From: Phycicoccus sonneratiae
Lineage (GTDB): Bacteria > Actinomycetota > Actinomycetes > Actinomycetales > Dermatophilaceae
Direction: 5' to 3'
Assembly: GCF_016887965.1 (NCBI RefSeq)
Contig: NZ_JAFDVD010000016.1
Location: forward strand, 1-64,000
Length of the DNA stretch: 64,000 bases
The stretch's first letter is position 1, and the number at the start of each line of letters is the position of its first letter. Both the position numbers and the translations under genes were made by a program. Shown in pieces: positions 17,820 to 25,815 of the stretch. The notes beneath the pieces are model-generated. The model was not told the origin of the DNA. It did not search any database and saw only the letters and a list, made by a program, of their open reading frames with translations.

Positions 17820-18809
17820 GTGACGCATCACCGCACTGCCCGCCCGACCCCAGCCGTCACGGCCGGCCCTGCAGGCCAGGGCTCGAGAACACCAGCGTCA
17901 GCCCAAAGCGCTACCCAGAACCTGAAGCTGCGGCCATTGGCTCCGCTCTACCAAGCCGAACACCACGCCGTCTACCTCGAGCACCTCGAGGCGGCCGTTG
18001 CCGACCCCAGAACCAAGAACGTCGCCCTCACCGGCCGGTACGGCACGGGCAAGTCCAGCGTCCTGGACGAGTTCGAGAGACGCCACCGGGGCAAGGTCCT
18101 GCGCGTCAGCATCACGACACTAGGCCCAGATCGCGACGGGGAAGGGCTGACGAACCGGATCCAGAAGGAGCTCGTCAAGCAGGTCATCTACCGGGCTCCC
18201 CCGGACAAGCTACGCACCTCCCAGTTCGCTCGCACCGACCACATCACCCGGACTCGAGCCCTGCTCCAGAGCGGCCTGTTCGCCGCCCTGCTGGGTGTTG
18301 TCCTCGCCCTAGCAGGATGGCTGCCCTCGGTGGCAGTCTTCCCGCGAGCCACCCGTCAGGAACCGGTGACCGCGGGTGACCTAGCTACCTTCTTCGCGCT
18401 GTGGGCGCTGTTCTTCTTGGTGGTCACGATCCTGATGGCGTGGGCGCGCCGTGCGCTCGGTAGTCGCATCATCACCAGCCTGTCGACAGCGGGCACCTCG
18501 ATCACCCTCGGGGAGCGCGGGGACACCTACTTCGACGCCTATCTCGAAGAGCTCGTCACTCACTTCGACGAAGGACAGGAGGACTTCGTCATTTTCGAGG
18601 ACATCGACCGGTTCGACGACCCGGTCATCTTCGACTCCCTGCGTGAGCTCAACACGATCCTGACCGCCTCCCCGCGGCGCCTCACAACGCCACAGATCGG
18701 TTGTCACCTATCGGTGCAGCAGTCCCAAGCGATGCGTAGGCCGGATCCGCATTCGCCGACTGTCCGGCTTCGACTAATGGCTGGGACGGCTGAAGGGTCG
18801 GGCGACTAA
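17820..18809 (+). pseudogene. YobI-like P-loop ATPase, 3'-truncated
   Basis: 329 aa. Residues from about 40 to 285 match the N-terminal part of the YobI P-loop NTPase family as I know it: HHAVYLEHLEAAV, Walker A GRYGTGKSSVL, LTNRIQKELVKQVIYRA, two membrane helices, and Walker B DFVIFEDIDRFDDPVIF, then LRELNTIL. Full-length family members are over 1000 aa. Here homology stops after LTASPRR and about 40 unrelated residues lead to a stop, so the C-terminal three quarters is missing. GTG 17820 is chosen for the AGGAG six bases upstream. The complete family occurs in some defence-like loci. This copy is probably inactive, unless the stub has been re-used. Confidence 0.7.
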
Positions 18810-18840
18810 AGCTCAGCGCCAGCCGAGGGGCCTAGGGTCA

Positions 18841-19161
18841 CTAGGACGACCACTCAGCGACCAAGATGAGCCCGAGACTCGTGTGCGCTGACGACTCGAC
18901 GTAGATCGCAGTGCGAGTGGCGTCACCTGATTGCTCGTTCGCCCAAGCCATGACGTCCCGGACGTCCGAGACCCCAGTCAAACGGTAGGTATCACAACTC
19001 AGCGCCTGCTTCTCGCGTGGCACGTGATCTCGGTCAGCGCCGTGGCTCCAAAACTCGACGCGAAAGACCGGAGCGGTGACCTCCCAGTCCACGTCGCGCG
19101 GATCGATGAGGTGGGCACTGAAAGGCACAGGCGAGGTCGCTTCCGGGGGCTGGGAGGTCAT
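18841..19161 (-). CDS. Hypothetical protein coupled to the haloperoxidase
   Basis: 106 aa, acidic, with no signal peptide or membrane segment. It contains DWEVTAPVFRVEFW and a C-terminal YVESSAHTSLGLILVAEW. I do not recognise the family. The ATG at 19161 overlaps the haloperoxidase stop by four bases (ATGA), with AGGGG upstream, so it is translated from the same mRNA. It is the third and last gene of the unit that starts at 20961. It may be a partner or regulator of the enzyme, but that is only positional inference. Confidence 0.75.
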   Translation of the reverse strand: MTSQPPEATSPVPFSAHLIDPRDVDWEVTAPVFRVEFWSHGADRDHVPREKQALSCDTYRLTGVSDVRDVMAWANEQSGDATRTAIYVESSAHTSLGLILVAEWSS

Positions 19162-20432
19162 TGTGCTGCCCCTGCGATGGCTACGCCAAGTTCTTGACCA
19201 CGCTCCACAGCACTCCGATAGTGAAGCCCGGCCAGGATGCGTGACTTCGAGGCCTCGGTCGCCGCCGCCGTCCACGACGTCACCGTGCGGGGGGCGGACT
19301 CGTTCATGGGGTTGCGAAGGACATCCTGGATCGGCTCCTTCAGAGGAAGCCAGCGCTCCAGCACCGTCGCCGCAGCACCGCTGATTACCGAGTGGCCGGA
19401 GGGGTACTCAGGGAATGGTGGTGTCGTGAGGGCGGGTGTCCACTTCGAGTCCATGTACTTACGGATGTACGTCACGGGACGCATGGTGCCGAAACGGAAC
19501 TTCCACGCGAAACATGAGACGGCGGCGTCGTGCATCACCACGGCTAGGCTCGAAAGGACCGCGAGAGCCCTCGCCGGGTCGGTGCCTTGAGCGCGCGCTG
19601 CCTCCACGCCTAACAGCATCCAGTGACCGACAGGCGAGGCGGACATGTAGGGCCCATCTGCCCACCAGCGCACCATCTGGTCTTCTGACGAGGTGAGCTT
19701 CGCGCCTCGGCGGTACACCTCTAGTGCCTCTCGCCGATAGGGCGCGTCGCCCGAAGTGGCGAAGTCCGGAGGCGGGGGCAGGGGCAGGCTCATGGGGCTT
19801 GGCAAGAACAGGGGTACGACGCGGTCGCAGAATGAGTCGACCGGCCGTAGGAACCCCGGTGGAGTTGGCACCCAGCTCCCTTCACCCGAAGGCATGACAA
19901 GCGGGCCGTCGCGGAGAAGTAGGTAGGCGTCGTTCTGGGACCATTCCGCGAAGCTGAGGACGAATCGAGTTGTAGCGGCAGCCGAACCATCGCGGCCCCC
20001 GGCGAAGCGCTGACGAAGTTCGTCGACTTGGAGGGACAGCATGTCCCAGAATGCCGGGCTGACTCCTGGCGTCAGGAGCGGCGCTAGCGTTCGCCATACA
20101 TCGATCGCATCGGCCACGCTGCCCGAGCCAAGCCCCGATGGTGCACTGCTCAGCCGGTCGGATTTCACCCTTAGGCGAGGGTTCGGTTCTAGGACCGATT
20201 GGGTGGCCAGCATCAAGTGGCTGAAGAATCGCGCGGTTTGTACGGGTGTGAAACCCTCGATAGCGCAGAGGTCGGCGGTAAACGCAACGAGCTTCTGGAG
20301 GAAGGTGATTGAGAGCTCAGGTGTGGTCGCGGGGGGCTTCTCGGAGGAGGTGCATGCTCCCAGAGTGGTCAAGGCTCCGAGGCTCAGAGCCGCGCGAAGC
20401 ACACCGCGGCGGTCACCAGTAGAGGGGGACAC
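19158..20432 (-). CDS. Vanadium-dependent haloperoxidase / PAP2-like lipoprotein
   Basis: 424 aa. The N-terminus GDRRGVLRAALSLGALTTLGACTSS combines a twin-arginine motif with a lipobox, suggesting a Tat-exported lipoprotein. The C-terminal half has the vanadate/phosphate-binding signature: KFRFGTMRPVTYIR, then PEYPSGHSVISG, then AGLHYRSAVERGQELG. These give the Lys/Arg, Ser-Gly-His and Arg-x-x-His positions of bacterial vanadium haloperoxidase and PAP2-type phosphatases. The GTG start at 20432 overlaps the upstream gene by 20 bases; a TTG at 20486 is a weaker option. Codon use is less GC-biased than neighbours outside the island. Confidence 0.85.
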   Translation of the reverse strand: MSPSTGDRRGVLRAALSLGALTTLGACTSSEKPPATTPELSITFLQKLVAFTADLCAIEGFTPVQTARFFSHLMLATQSVLEPNPRLRVKSDRLSSAPSGLGSGSVADAIDVWRTLAPLLTPGVSPAFWDMLSLQVDELRQRFAGGRDGSAAATTRFVLSFAEWSQNDAYLLLRDGPLVMPSGEGSWVPTPPGFLRPVDSFCDRVVPLFLPSPMSLPLPPPPDFATSGDAPYRREALEVYRRGAKLTSSEDQMVRWWADGPYMSASPVGHWMLLGVEAARAQGTDPARALAVLSSLAVVMHDAAVSCFAWKFRFGTMRPVTYIRKYMDSKWTPALTTPPFPEYPSGHSVISGAAATVLERWLPLKEPIQDVLRNPMNESAPRTVTSWTAAATEASKSRILAGLHYRSAVERGQELGVAIAGAAQ

Positions 20433-20961
20433 TGGCGGCAGCGAAGGTTGAACCGGTGCTGTAGTAGCCGCGCACGCAGGCGACAAACCATGCGCCCCGG
20501 GGTGCTCCAGACTCCCCAGTTCGTGGAATGTAGCGAGTCACGGGGGTTGTTGCAGAGAAGGTGAAGCCTGCCGGGCCGTTGGCGCTGCGTGTGGGTGAAC
20601 ATCCGTAGTCAGTTGTCCACTGCTTTTCCGCCAGGCCGCGTGCGGGCTCGCGCGGACAACGGTAGAGGTTGCCGATGAAGCTCGTGACTTTACGGGATGC
20701 ACTCCCTGTGCAGACGAACCGAATCTTTGCAATGACCCCGCCCGCTCCGGACGAATAGTGCGGCCCGTCAACAAGGACGTTGCACTTGTTCAAGTCCGGG
20801 TCTGTTAGGAGTACGGCTTCCCCGCCTGAGGGTTCTGGGCTAGGAGCTGCCGCGACTGTCGTACTGGGCAACTCCGCACCCACGGCCAGCGGGGGTGCGA
20901 CGATTGCGCTGGCGCAAAGCAGTCCAAGAACCAGCGAGCGAGTCAGCATCAAGCGGCGCAT
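20413..20961 (-). CDS. Secreted hypothetical protein
   Basis: 182 aa. A classical signal peptide (MRRLMLTRSLVLGLLCASAI...) has a probable cleavage after AVGA. The mature part is small with five cysteines and ends in VACVRGYYSTGSTFAAASVPLYW. No known family is recognised. GGGGG precedes ATG 20961. It is the first gene of a three-gene unit whose other products are a Tat-lipoprotein haloperoxidase and a small cytoplasmic protein. Co-export with the haloperoxidase suggests they act together outside the membrane; this is inference. Confidence 0.75.
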   Translation of the reverse strand: MRRLMLTRSLVLGLLCASAIVAPPLAVGAELPSTTVAAAPSPEPSGGEAVLLTDPDLNKCNVLVDGPHYSSGAGGVIAKIRFVCTGSASRKVTSFIGNLYRCPREPARGLAEKQWTTDYGCSPTRSANGPAGFTFSATTPVTRYIPRTGESGAPRGAWFVACVRGYYSTGSTFAAASVPLYW

Positions 20962-21468
20962 GTCAAACCCCCGTCTAGATAGTTGATGCAATCAACGTCA
21001 GCGGCAGGGCGCCGATGTTGGTGCGAAGGTAGTGGCCTGGCCCAGTTCTTGAGAAGAGCGATTGCGAGAAGTCGCAAAGTGGAAGGCGATTGAGCAGACA
21101 TCAGGCAGCCGGGGGCTTCTTCCCCCAAGTCAGGCAGTTGCTGGCCGGGACGGTCAGATTGCGCCGCGGGCGTGCGTCATGCGGTCTTTGGTGCTCGGCG
21201 CAGGTTTCGTCACCTGGCTGTGAGCGCCCACGCCCCGGGGCGCTGCGAGCCGGCGCGGATACGCCTGGTCACCTGGGTTCAGCTGTCTCCGGGTTCGGCT
21301 TCGCCGGGAGGTGGAGTTCGCTGATCGCCCCGCCGCCCTATGCGTGATCGGTGGCTGACGCCGAGCTGGCCGTGACCATCGATCGCGTCCATGCCAACTC
21401 GCGCAACACCTGCGGCGCGCCGCCCGCACCTGGATTTCACGAGTCGAGCTGGTCGTCACGGCGAGCCG
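20962..21468. other. Intergenic region with an IS3 remnant
   Basis: About 500 bases between two minus-strand units. It should hold the promoter of the haloperoxidase unit near its left end. From 21312 to 21430 it retains a decayed IS3-type transposase fragment. A minus-strand frame at 21154-21459 is Arg-rich and does not look coding. Confidence 0.5.
21312..21430 (+). pseudogene. IS3 family transposase fragment (decayed)
   Basis: Conceptual translation after an in-frame TGA at 21345 gives VADAELAVTIDRVHANSRNT, then CGAPPAP. This resembles the IS3 OrfB segment (xDxELxxxIRxVHAxSRGTYGAPR) just before its DDE core. A stop, substitutions and loss of both flanks show it is dead. No insertion-sequence ends were found. 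Confidence 0.5.
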
Positions 21469-22233
21469 TCAACGCGGTGGCTCCGAGGTGGTGACGTCAC
21501 CGCGTCGGAGGCGCTCGAGCACGTCGCCGGTGGCGAGCTCTCGCCGCAGGTCGGGGCGGGTGCGGTAGAGCTCGAGGAGGTCGGCGACGACGTCGGGGTC
21601 GGAGCGCAGCATGGTGCCGGGGAAGAGGGTCCCGGCGGCGCGCAGGGTCTTGTCCAGGCGGGGGGCGCCGTTGGCGTCCACGGGCGGGAGGTCGTCCCAG
21701 GACAGGGTGGACTCGGTGCGGTTGGCGTGGGCGGTCACGCCGGCCGGGGTGAGGGTGAGGCTGGTCGGGGTCCAGCCGCGCAGCCAGAACAGGCCGTAGA
21801 TCCCGATCGCCGGTGCGGCGTACAGGAACGCCCGCGCGACGCCGCTGTTCTCGCTCCCGACCCGGGCGATGTCCCACGTCGCGACCACGGGCAGGGCGAT
21901 GAGGCCGAGCGACATGAGCAGGTAGCAGATGCGGTTGGAGCTGGTCGCGGGGAACACGATGCCGCCTCGGTTGTGCACGAGGCGGACCACGCCACGTCGA
22001 CGCGTGACCAAGGCCCACAGGAACGGGGCGCCGAACAGCACCAGCGGCAGGATCAGGGCAAGGATGAAGAACAGGGGAGCGTCCAGTCCGAACCCTGCGG
22101 CGATGGCTACCCAGATCGCCGCAGGCACAGCGACGAACCCGGCCAGGACCCAGGGAACAGCCCCGAGGGGGCGGCGGACGGCACCCGGGACGGTCACGTC
22201 CTCCACGGGCGCTCCGGTCGCAGCGGCGCTCAT
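21469..22233 (-). CDS. Multi-pass membrane protein of the type VII-like operon
   Basis: 254 aa with four predicted membrane helices: two near the N-terminus (about residues 27-75) and two in the middle (about 103-150). A cytoplasmic C-terminal domain of about 100 residues follows, with SLTLTPAGVTAHANRTESTL. No family is recognised. The ATG at 22233 overlaps the stop of the WXG-like protein gene by four bases, and it is last of four coupled genes. In effector/immunity modules the last gene is often the immunity protein, and membrane immunity proteins are known. That role here is only a suggestion. Confidence 0.75.
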   Translation of the reverse strand: MSAAATGAPVEDVTVPGAVRRPLGAVPWVLAGFVAVPAAIWVAIAAGFGLDAPLFFILALILPLVLFGAPFLWALVTRRRGVVRLVHNRGGIVFPATSSNRICYLLMSLGLIALPVVATWDIARVGSENSGVARAFLYAAPAIGIYGLFWLRGWTPTSLTLTPAGVTAHANRTESTLSWDDLPPVDANGAPRLDKTLRAAGTLFPGTMLRSDPDVVADLLELYRTRPDLRRELATGDVLERLRRGDVTTSEPPR

Positions 22234-23444
22234 CCGAACACGCTATTCCATGCGTCCGAGACGGTGTCCGTGGTGCTGTCCCAGGCGTCGGAGGCCTTGT
22301 CGGTGGTCCAGTCCCACGCCTCATGGGCGGCGTTGTCGATGGCCTCCTTCGCGCCGTCGGGAACGACGTTGTCCCACAGCCACTCACCGCCCTTGGCGGC
22401 GGCAATACCGACGACGACTGCGGCTCCCCCGACGACGATGACGGGGGCGGAGACGCCGAGGAGGGCGGCGCCGCCGACCACGGCGGCCCCGGCTGCGGCG
22501 CCACCGATCATCCCGCCGGCGAACCCGCTCGCGGCTCTACCGGGCGACTCGCCGCCCGCGACCGAGACCCCGGCCCCGACGAGGCCGGTCACGGGCCCGC
22601 CGCCCTTGAGGACCTTGCCCCACTTGGCGGCCGCGGCAGCCTCCTCGGCCAGGTTCGCCGCCTTCGTGCCGGTCTTGGCCGCGTTGGCCAGCCCCCTCGC
22701 GCTGGGCGCCTTGCTGCCGGCGCGCACGGCGGGGTTGCCGGAGCGGCTGGCCGCCAAAGCGGTGGCGGCGCTCGTCGCGGCCTTGCGCAGGTCCCTCTCG
22801 CGCACCGTGAACGCGGCGTCTCCGAAGGAGATGGAGTCCCCGATCCGGTCGGCGGCGGTCTTGGCCTTCTCGAGCAGGGCCTTCAGGCCCGAGTCGGACG
22901 CGGCCTCCTCCTGGGCCGGGGCGAGGGTGGCGGTGACGCAGGTGTCGAGGCGGTCGTAGGTGGCGCGCACGTCGATGCGCAGCTGCTCGTAGAGCTCGTT
23001 CTGCTCCAGCCGCGCCGTGAACGCGCCTCGGTCCTCGTCGAACTGGCGCTGCTGGGCGGGAGTGGCCATCAGCAGCGGCGGCCCGGGGTCGAACGCGGCC
23101 GGTGGGGCTTCGATGGTGGTGCCGACCACGGCCAGGCCGCCGGCGGCGGCGCGCGCGCGATGGGCGGCCATCTCGGCCTGGCACGCCTGCAGCTCCCAGG
23201 CGTAGGTGTCCACGGCCTGGGCGCAGCGTCGCACGACACCGACGCGGGCGTCGCCGGCGGCGATGACCTCGCTCACGTGCGCGGTGTACGCCGCGTGGCT
23301 GGCCCCGTCCCAGTCGGCAGCGGCGGCCGAGCGGGCGGCCACGGCGTCGTCGCCGGCGCCGTCCATCGCGTCCGCGAGGTCGGCAAGCCAGGTCGAGGCG
23401 GCCTGCAGGGAGGCGAACGAGCCGGGCAGGTCGGTGTCGATCAT
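22230..23444 (-). CDS. WXG/LXG-like putative type VII secretion effector
   Basis: 404 aa. Residues 1-120 form a helical hairpin of the WXG100 type, with ADWDGASHAAYTAHV giving the WxG turn. A second helical region (about 130-230) follows, then a Gly/Ala-rich membrane-active-looking stretch (about 290-360, repeated GxxxG) and a helical tail rich in Trp and Asp (WDWTTDKASDAWDSTTDTV). There is no signal peptide, consistent with ESX/type VII export. The ATG at 23444 overlaps the preceding gene's stop. The C-terminus matches no toxin fold I can name. A pore-forming effector is conceivable from the Gly zippers. Confidence 0.75.
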   Translation of the reverse strand: MIDTDLPGSFASLQAASTWLADLADAMDGAGDDAVAARSAAAADWDGASHAAYTAHVSEVIAAGDARVGVVRRCAQAVDTYAWELQACQAEMAAHRARAAAGGLAVVGTTIEAPPAAFDPGPPLLMATPAQQRQFDEDRGAFTARLEQNELYEQLRIDVRATYDRLDTCVTATLAPAQEEAASDSGLKALLEKAKTAADRIGDSISFGDAAFTVRERDLRKAATSAATALAASRSGNPAVRAGSKAPSARGLANAAKTGTKAANLAEEAAAAAKWGKVLKGGGPVTGLVGAGVSVAGGESPGRAASGFAGGMIGGAAAGAAVVGGAALLGVSAPVIVVGGAAVVVGIAAAKGGEWLWDNVVPDGAKEAIDNAAHEAWDWTTDKASDAWDSTTDTVSDAWNSVFG

Positions 23445-23743
23445 GACGCCGGGGTACAGATCGGGGCCGCGGACTGGCGCAGCACGGCGGCCGCCTCGGC
23501 GTCGGTGGTCTGGGTGTCGGCGGCCACCGCACGCAGGGCGGAGGCGGTGCCGGTGTTGAGCTGGGCCAGGGCGTCGGCGTCGGCGCCGAGGTCGGCCAGC
23601 ATGAGCAGCACGTGCGGGCCGCCCTCGCCGCCGTCGACACGGACCGGCTGCGCCGGTGCGGTGCCGGCGACCTCGGTCGCGGCGTCGGCGTGGGTGCCGG
23701 CCATCGAGGTCAGCCGGGCCGGGGAGATGTCGAAGTCGCTCAC
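23441..23743 (-). CDS. EspC/ESX-like small secretion target
   Basis: 100 aa, almost wholly helical, beginning SDFDISPARLTSMAGTHADA, with alternating Ala/Leu heptads and no signal peptide. Size and pattern fit EspC-like or WXG100-superfamily proteins that are co-secreted with, or chaperone, larger type VII substrates. The GTG at 23743 has GGAGG five bases upstream. It overlaps the genes on both sides by four bases. The assignment rests on size, helicity and context rather than a diagnostic motif. Confidence 0.65.
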   Translation of the reverse strand: MSDFDISPARLTSMAGTHADAATEVAGTAPAQPVRVDGGEGGPHVLLMLADLGADADALAQLNTGTASALRAVAADTQTTDAEAAAVLRQSAAPICTPAS

Positions 23744-24150
23744 GAGGTCCTCCGTCCCGGACCGGCCGGGTCCCCGACCTCGCGCACCGTCGGCGCCGGG
23801 TCGGCCGGTTCGGTCTCGGTGTGGCGCAGCTCGTCGGGGATGACCATGCCGAAGTAGACGACGTCGTAGGGCTGCTCCGCCTTGAGCTGGTCCAGGTTCG
23901 CGGTCGGCACGAGCGCGTACGGCTGGTGCGGGCCGCAGCAGTCCAGCAGCCGGTCGAAGGCCGAGTACGCCAGCAGCGCCAACCGGCCGTCGGTCGTGGT
24001 CCGCATCTCGATCTCGAGCGGCTCGCCCTCGCCGGTGGCACGGGCCACTGGCAGGTACAGCACCGGCGGGATGGAGGCCCGGTAGCGGGCCTGGAACTCC
24101 TCGAAGCTCTCGCCGTCGCGAGGTCGGGCAAAGGTCTGCGGTGTGCTCAT
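23740..24150 (-). CDS. SseB/SAV_915-like protein of the type VII-like operon
   Basis: 136 aa. It contains IPPVLYLPVARA, RLALLAYSAFDRLLDCCG and QPYALVP, resembling the SAV_915/SseB N-terminal fold common in actinobacterial type VII-associated loci. It is soluble, with no membrane segment. The ATG at 24150 is the first of the four-gene unit, preceded by GGGGTGG. Its 3' end overlaps the EspC-like gene. The role is unknown; proteins of this kind are frequent accessory genes next to WXG proteins. Confidence 0.7.
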   Translation of the reverse strand: MSTPQTFARPRDGESFEEFQARYRASIPPVLYLPVARATGEGEPLEIEMRTTTDGRLALLAYSAFDRLLDCCGPHQPYALVPTANLDQLKAEQPYDVVYFGMVIPDELRHTETEPADPAPTVREVGDPAGPGRRTS

Positions 24151-24404
24151 CTGCGGCCACCCCCTGGGTCGCGGTACGCCGGTCCGCTCCCTCGGGCCCG
24201 GCTACTGGTCGGTACTCGTCAGATTTCGACCGTACGACGATCCAGTCGGGCTGTGCCACTTGGGGACCTGCGAGTTCTCGCAATGGTCAGGTGACGATGA
24301 CAAGTCTGCATGCAATCTGCATACGGCAGCGGTGGTTCCATGGCACTTCTACCCTGCCTAGCAACGACTAGTCCGATTTGGGAGTCCTCTGGCGAGGCAC
24401 ATAC

Positions 24405-24941
24405 TCAGTCACTTCGTCTCGGCCGAGGCAAACCCAGGTTGTAGCGTGCGTCCGGCCCAAACCCGTCATTGAAGGGTCCGGGGTCGGGGCGCAACCGTCC
24501 CCGGCGGTCGCGCACCCACGCTCTACCGTCGGCGTCTTTGAAGTACACCTTCGGCCGCATCCCAGAGGGCTCCCACCTCGGGTCGGCTGAGATGGGTGCC
24601 ACGACATCGCGGTGGCGCGTCTCACCGGGTGGAACTGGGCCGACGTCAATGCGTTCCTCTACGCCGTCGGGGTGCCAGAAGTCAACGAAGACCTCATACA
24701 CCGCCTGGTCCGAGGCGTTGCGCACGTAGATGGCCGGCACGTGTGGGTGATCGCAATCGGCCTCAGGAGACTGTGAGTTCCAGTCACACCAGTAGGTGAC
24801 CCGGGTTGCCTGCTCGCGCTGCCGCTCTTCGGCCAATGCTCGGCGGTCCAGCTGGCCCTGCCGAAGCAGGAACAGCGACAACGCAGTCGCTATCACCGTG
24901 CTGATCGTTGCCGTCCACTGCACCACCATGTCCATACACAC
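24405..24941 (-). CDS. Hypothetical protein with an N-terminal membrane helix
   Basis: 178 aa. An N-terminal helix (VVQWTATISTVIATALSLFLL) is followed by a charged coiled stretch (RRALAEERQREQATRV) and a C-terminal beta-rich domain that includes AIYVRNASDQAVYEVFVDFW and PVPPGETRHRDVVAP. The latter resembles an Ig-like fold of the kind often seen in membrane-anchored actinobacterial hypotheticals. The start is GTG 24941 or ATG 24935. It is monocistronic, inside the right end of the island. The function is unknown. Confidence 0.7.
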   Translation of the reverse strand: MCMDMVVQWTATISTVIATALSLFLLRQGQLDRRALAEERQREQATRVTYWCDWNSQSPEADCDHPHVPAIYVRNASDQAVYEVFVDFWHPDGVEERIDVGPVPPGETRHRDVVAPISADPRWEPSGMRPKVYFKDADGRAWVRDRRGRLRPDPGPFNDGFGPDARYNLGLPRPRRSD

Positions 24942-25222
24942 ATGCTCACGGCGCCCTCCGACAGAGCGAGACCTTCTCGAGCCCTACGCGCAGCGGCGGA
25001 GCGCATGCCAAGCGCCGGACCTACACAGCGTGGGCCAGCGCCAACCGTGGGCATCGGCGACGAACCACAGCGGTGCACCTCGAGTAGCTGCTGCGTCGGG
25101 GCAGTGCGTTCCGTACCACCGGGGTACCACCGTCATGAGCTTTGGTGGAGGCCAGCGAGCGCCAGTGAGCACGGAGTCACGTCCGGAAGCACCTGGATGG
25201 GGTGAGCACCTTGTGCTGGTCT
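24942..25222. other. Non-coding right end of the island
   Basis: About 280 bases between the last island gene and the right attachment site. It holds the arm-type repeat at 25112-25131 and no recognisable gene. Confidence 0.5.
25112..25131 (+). repeat. Arm-type repeat near the right end
   Basis: CGTACCACCGGGGTACCACC, one mismatch from 17478-17497 and in the same orientation, 91 bases inside the right attachment site. Confidence 0.6.
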
Positions 25223-25266
25223 CGGTTTTCAAGACCGCCGCACTAGGCCACTATGCGAGCCCTCCA
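25223..25266. other. Right attachment site, partial tRNA-Ser copy
   Basis: 44 bases identical to the 5' half of tRNA-Ser plus one flanking base. The T arm and the 3' acceptor strand are absent, so it is not a functional tRNA. Confidence 0.85.
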
Positions 25267-25363
25267 TCGGACCGGGGCCGCCACGGGCGGCCGGTCCGCC
25301 CGCCCAGCGTAGGGCTCGTCACCATCCGCGGCCGCACCCCCGCCCCGGTGGCAGCATCGAGGG

Positions 25364-25741
25364 ATGAGCACGTTCGCGATGACCGCCCCCAACCCCCTGG
25401 TCCGCGTCCTGCTCGCCGTCACCGCCTTCCGACGGGGCACGGTCGAGCTGACCGACGAGACCCTCTCCGTGCACCTCGGCATCGGGTGGCAGTCGACGGT
25501 GCCGCGCTCGAGCATCGTCTCCGCGAGCCGGGACCCCCGGCACCGGATCAGCATCGGCGCCCACGGCAGGCGCGGCACCTGGCTCGTCAACACGAGCGGC
25601 CACGACCTCGTACGCATCGACCTCGACCCACCGCAGCGCGGTCGTTGCCTGGGGATCCCGGTGCGACTGCGCACGCTGCGCGTCAGCCTCGCCGACCCGG
25701 ACGCCTTCCTCGCGGCCCTCGGCGCCCCGGCCGCCGGCTGA
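25364..25741 (+). CDS. Hypothetical protein, PH-domain-like
   Basis: 125 aa without signal peptide or membrane helix. Alternating strands (TVELTDETLSVHLGIGWQ, STVPRSSIVSASR, TWLVNTSGHDLVRIDLDPP) and a C-terminal helix (DPDAFLAALGA) suggest a small bacterial PH-like domain. No specific family is certain. It is the first chromosomal gene right of the island and is monocistronic. GAGGG sits directly before the ATG, so translation may be leaderless. Confidence 0.75.
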   Translation: MSTFAMTAPNPLVRVLLAVTAFRRGTVELTDETLSVHLGIGWQSTVPRSSIVSASRDPRHRISIGAHGRRGTWLVNTSGHDLVRIDLDPPQRGRCLGIPVRLRTLRVSLADPDAFLAALGAPAAG

Positions 25742-25815
25742 CGGGCCGCCCGTCACTGCCCCGCGTGACCCGCTGGGGCAGTGGGTAAGGTCGGAGGCCG
25801 ACGAAAGGAGCCCCC

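Larger units (their letters stand above)
17373..25266. mobile_element. Genomic island in tRNA-Ser, integrase not visible
   Basis: About 7.9 kb bounded by an identical 44-base direct repeat derived from tRNA-Ser. A 20-base sequence recurs just inside each end. The left part (17.4-21 kb) is visibly less GC-rich than the flanking chromosome, with more rare codons. Contents are a truncated YobI-like ATPase, a haloperoxidase operon, an IS3 remnant, a type VII-like effector operon and hypothetical genes. No tyrosine or serine recombinase is recognisable, so the element is probably a decayed remnant or needs an integrase from elsewhere. Confidence 0.75.

Noticed and set aside
21154-21459. Minus-strand gene of 101 codons
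   Set aside because: The product is Arg/Ser-rich without family features, the region carries a decayed transposase on the other strand, and there is no ribosome site.
17416-25222. Integrase or excisionase inside the island
   Set aside because: I looked in all frames for the tyrosine recombinase R..H.R..Y pattern and the serine recombinase catalytic region and saw neither.
25223-25265. A second tRNA-Ser gene
   Set aside because: Only the 5' half, up to the anticodon stem, is present. The T arm and 3' acceptor strand are missing. It is an attachment-site copy.
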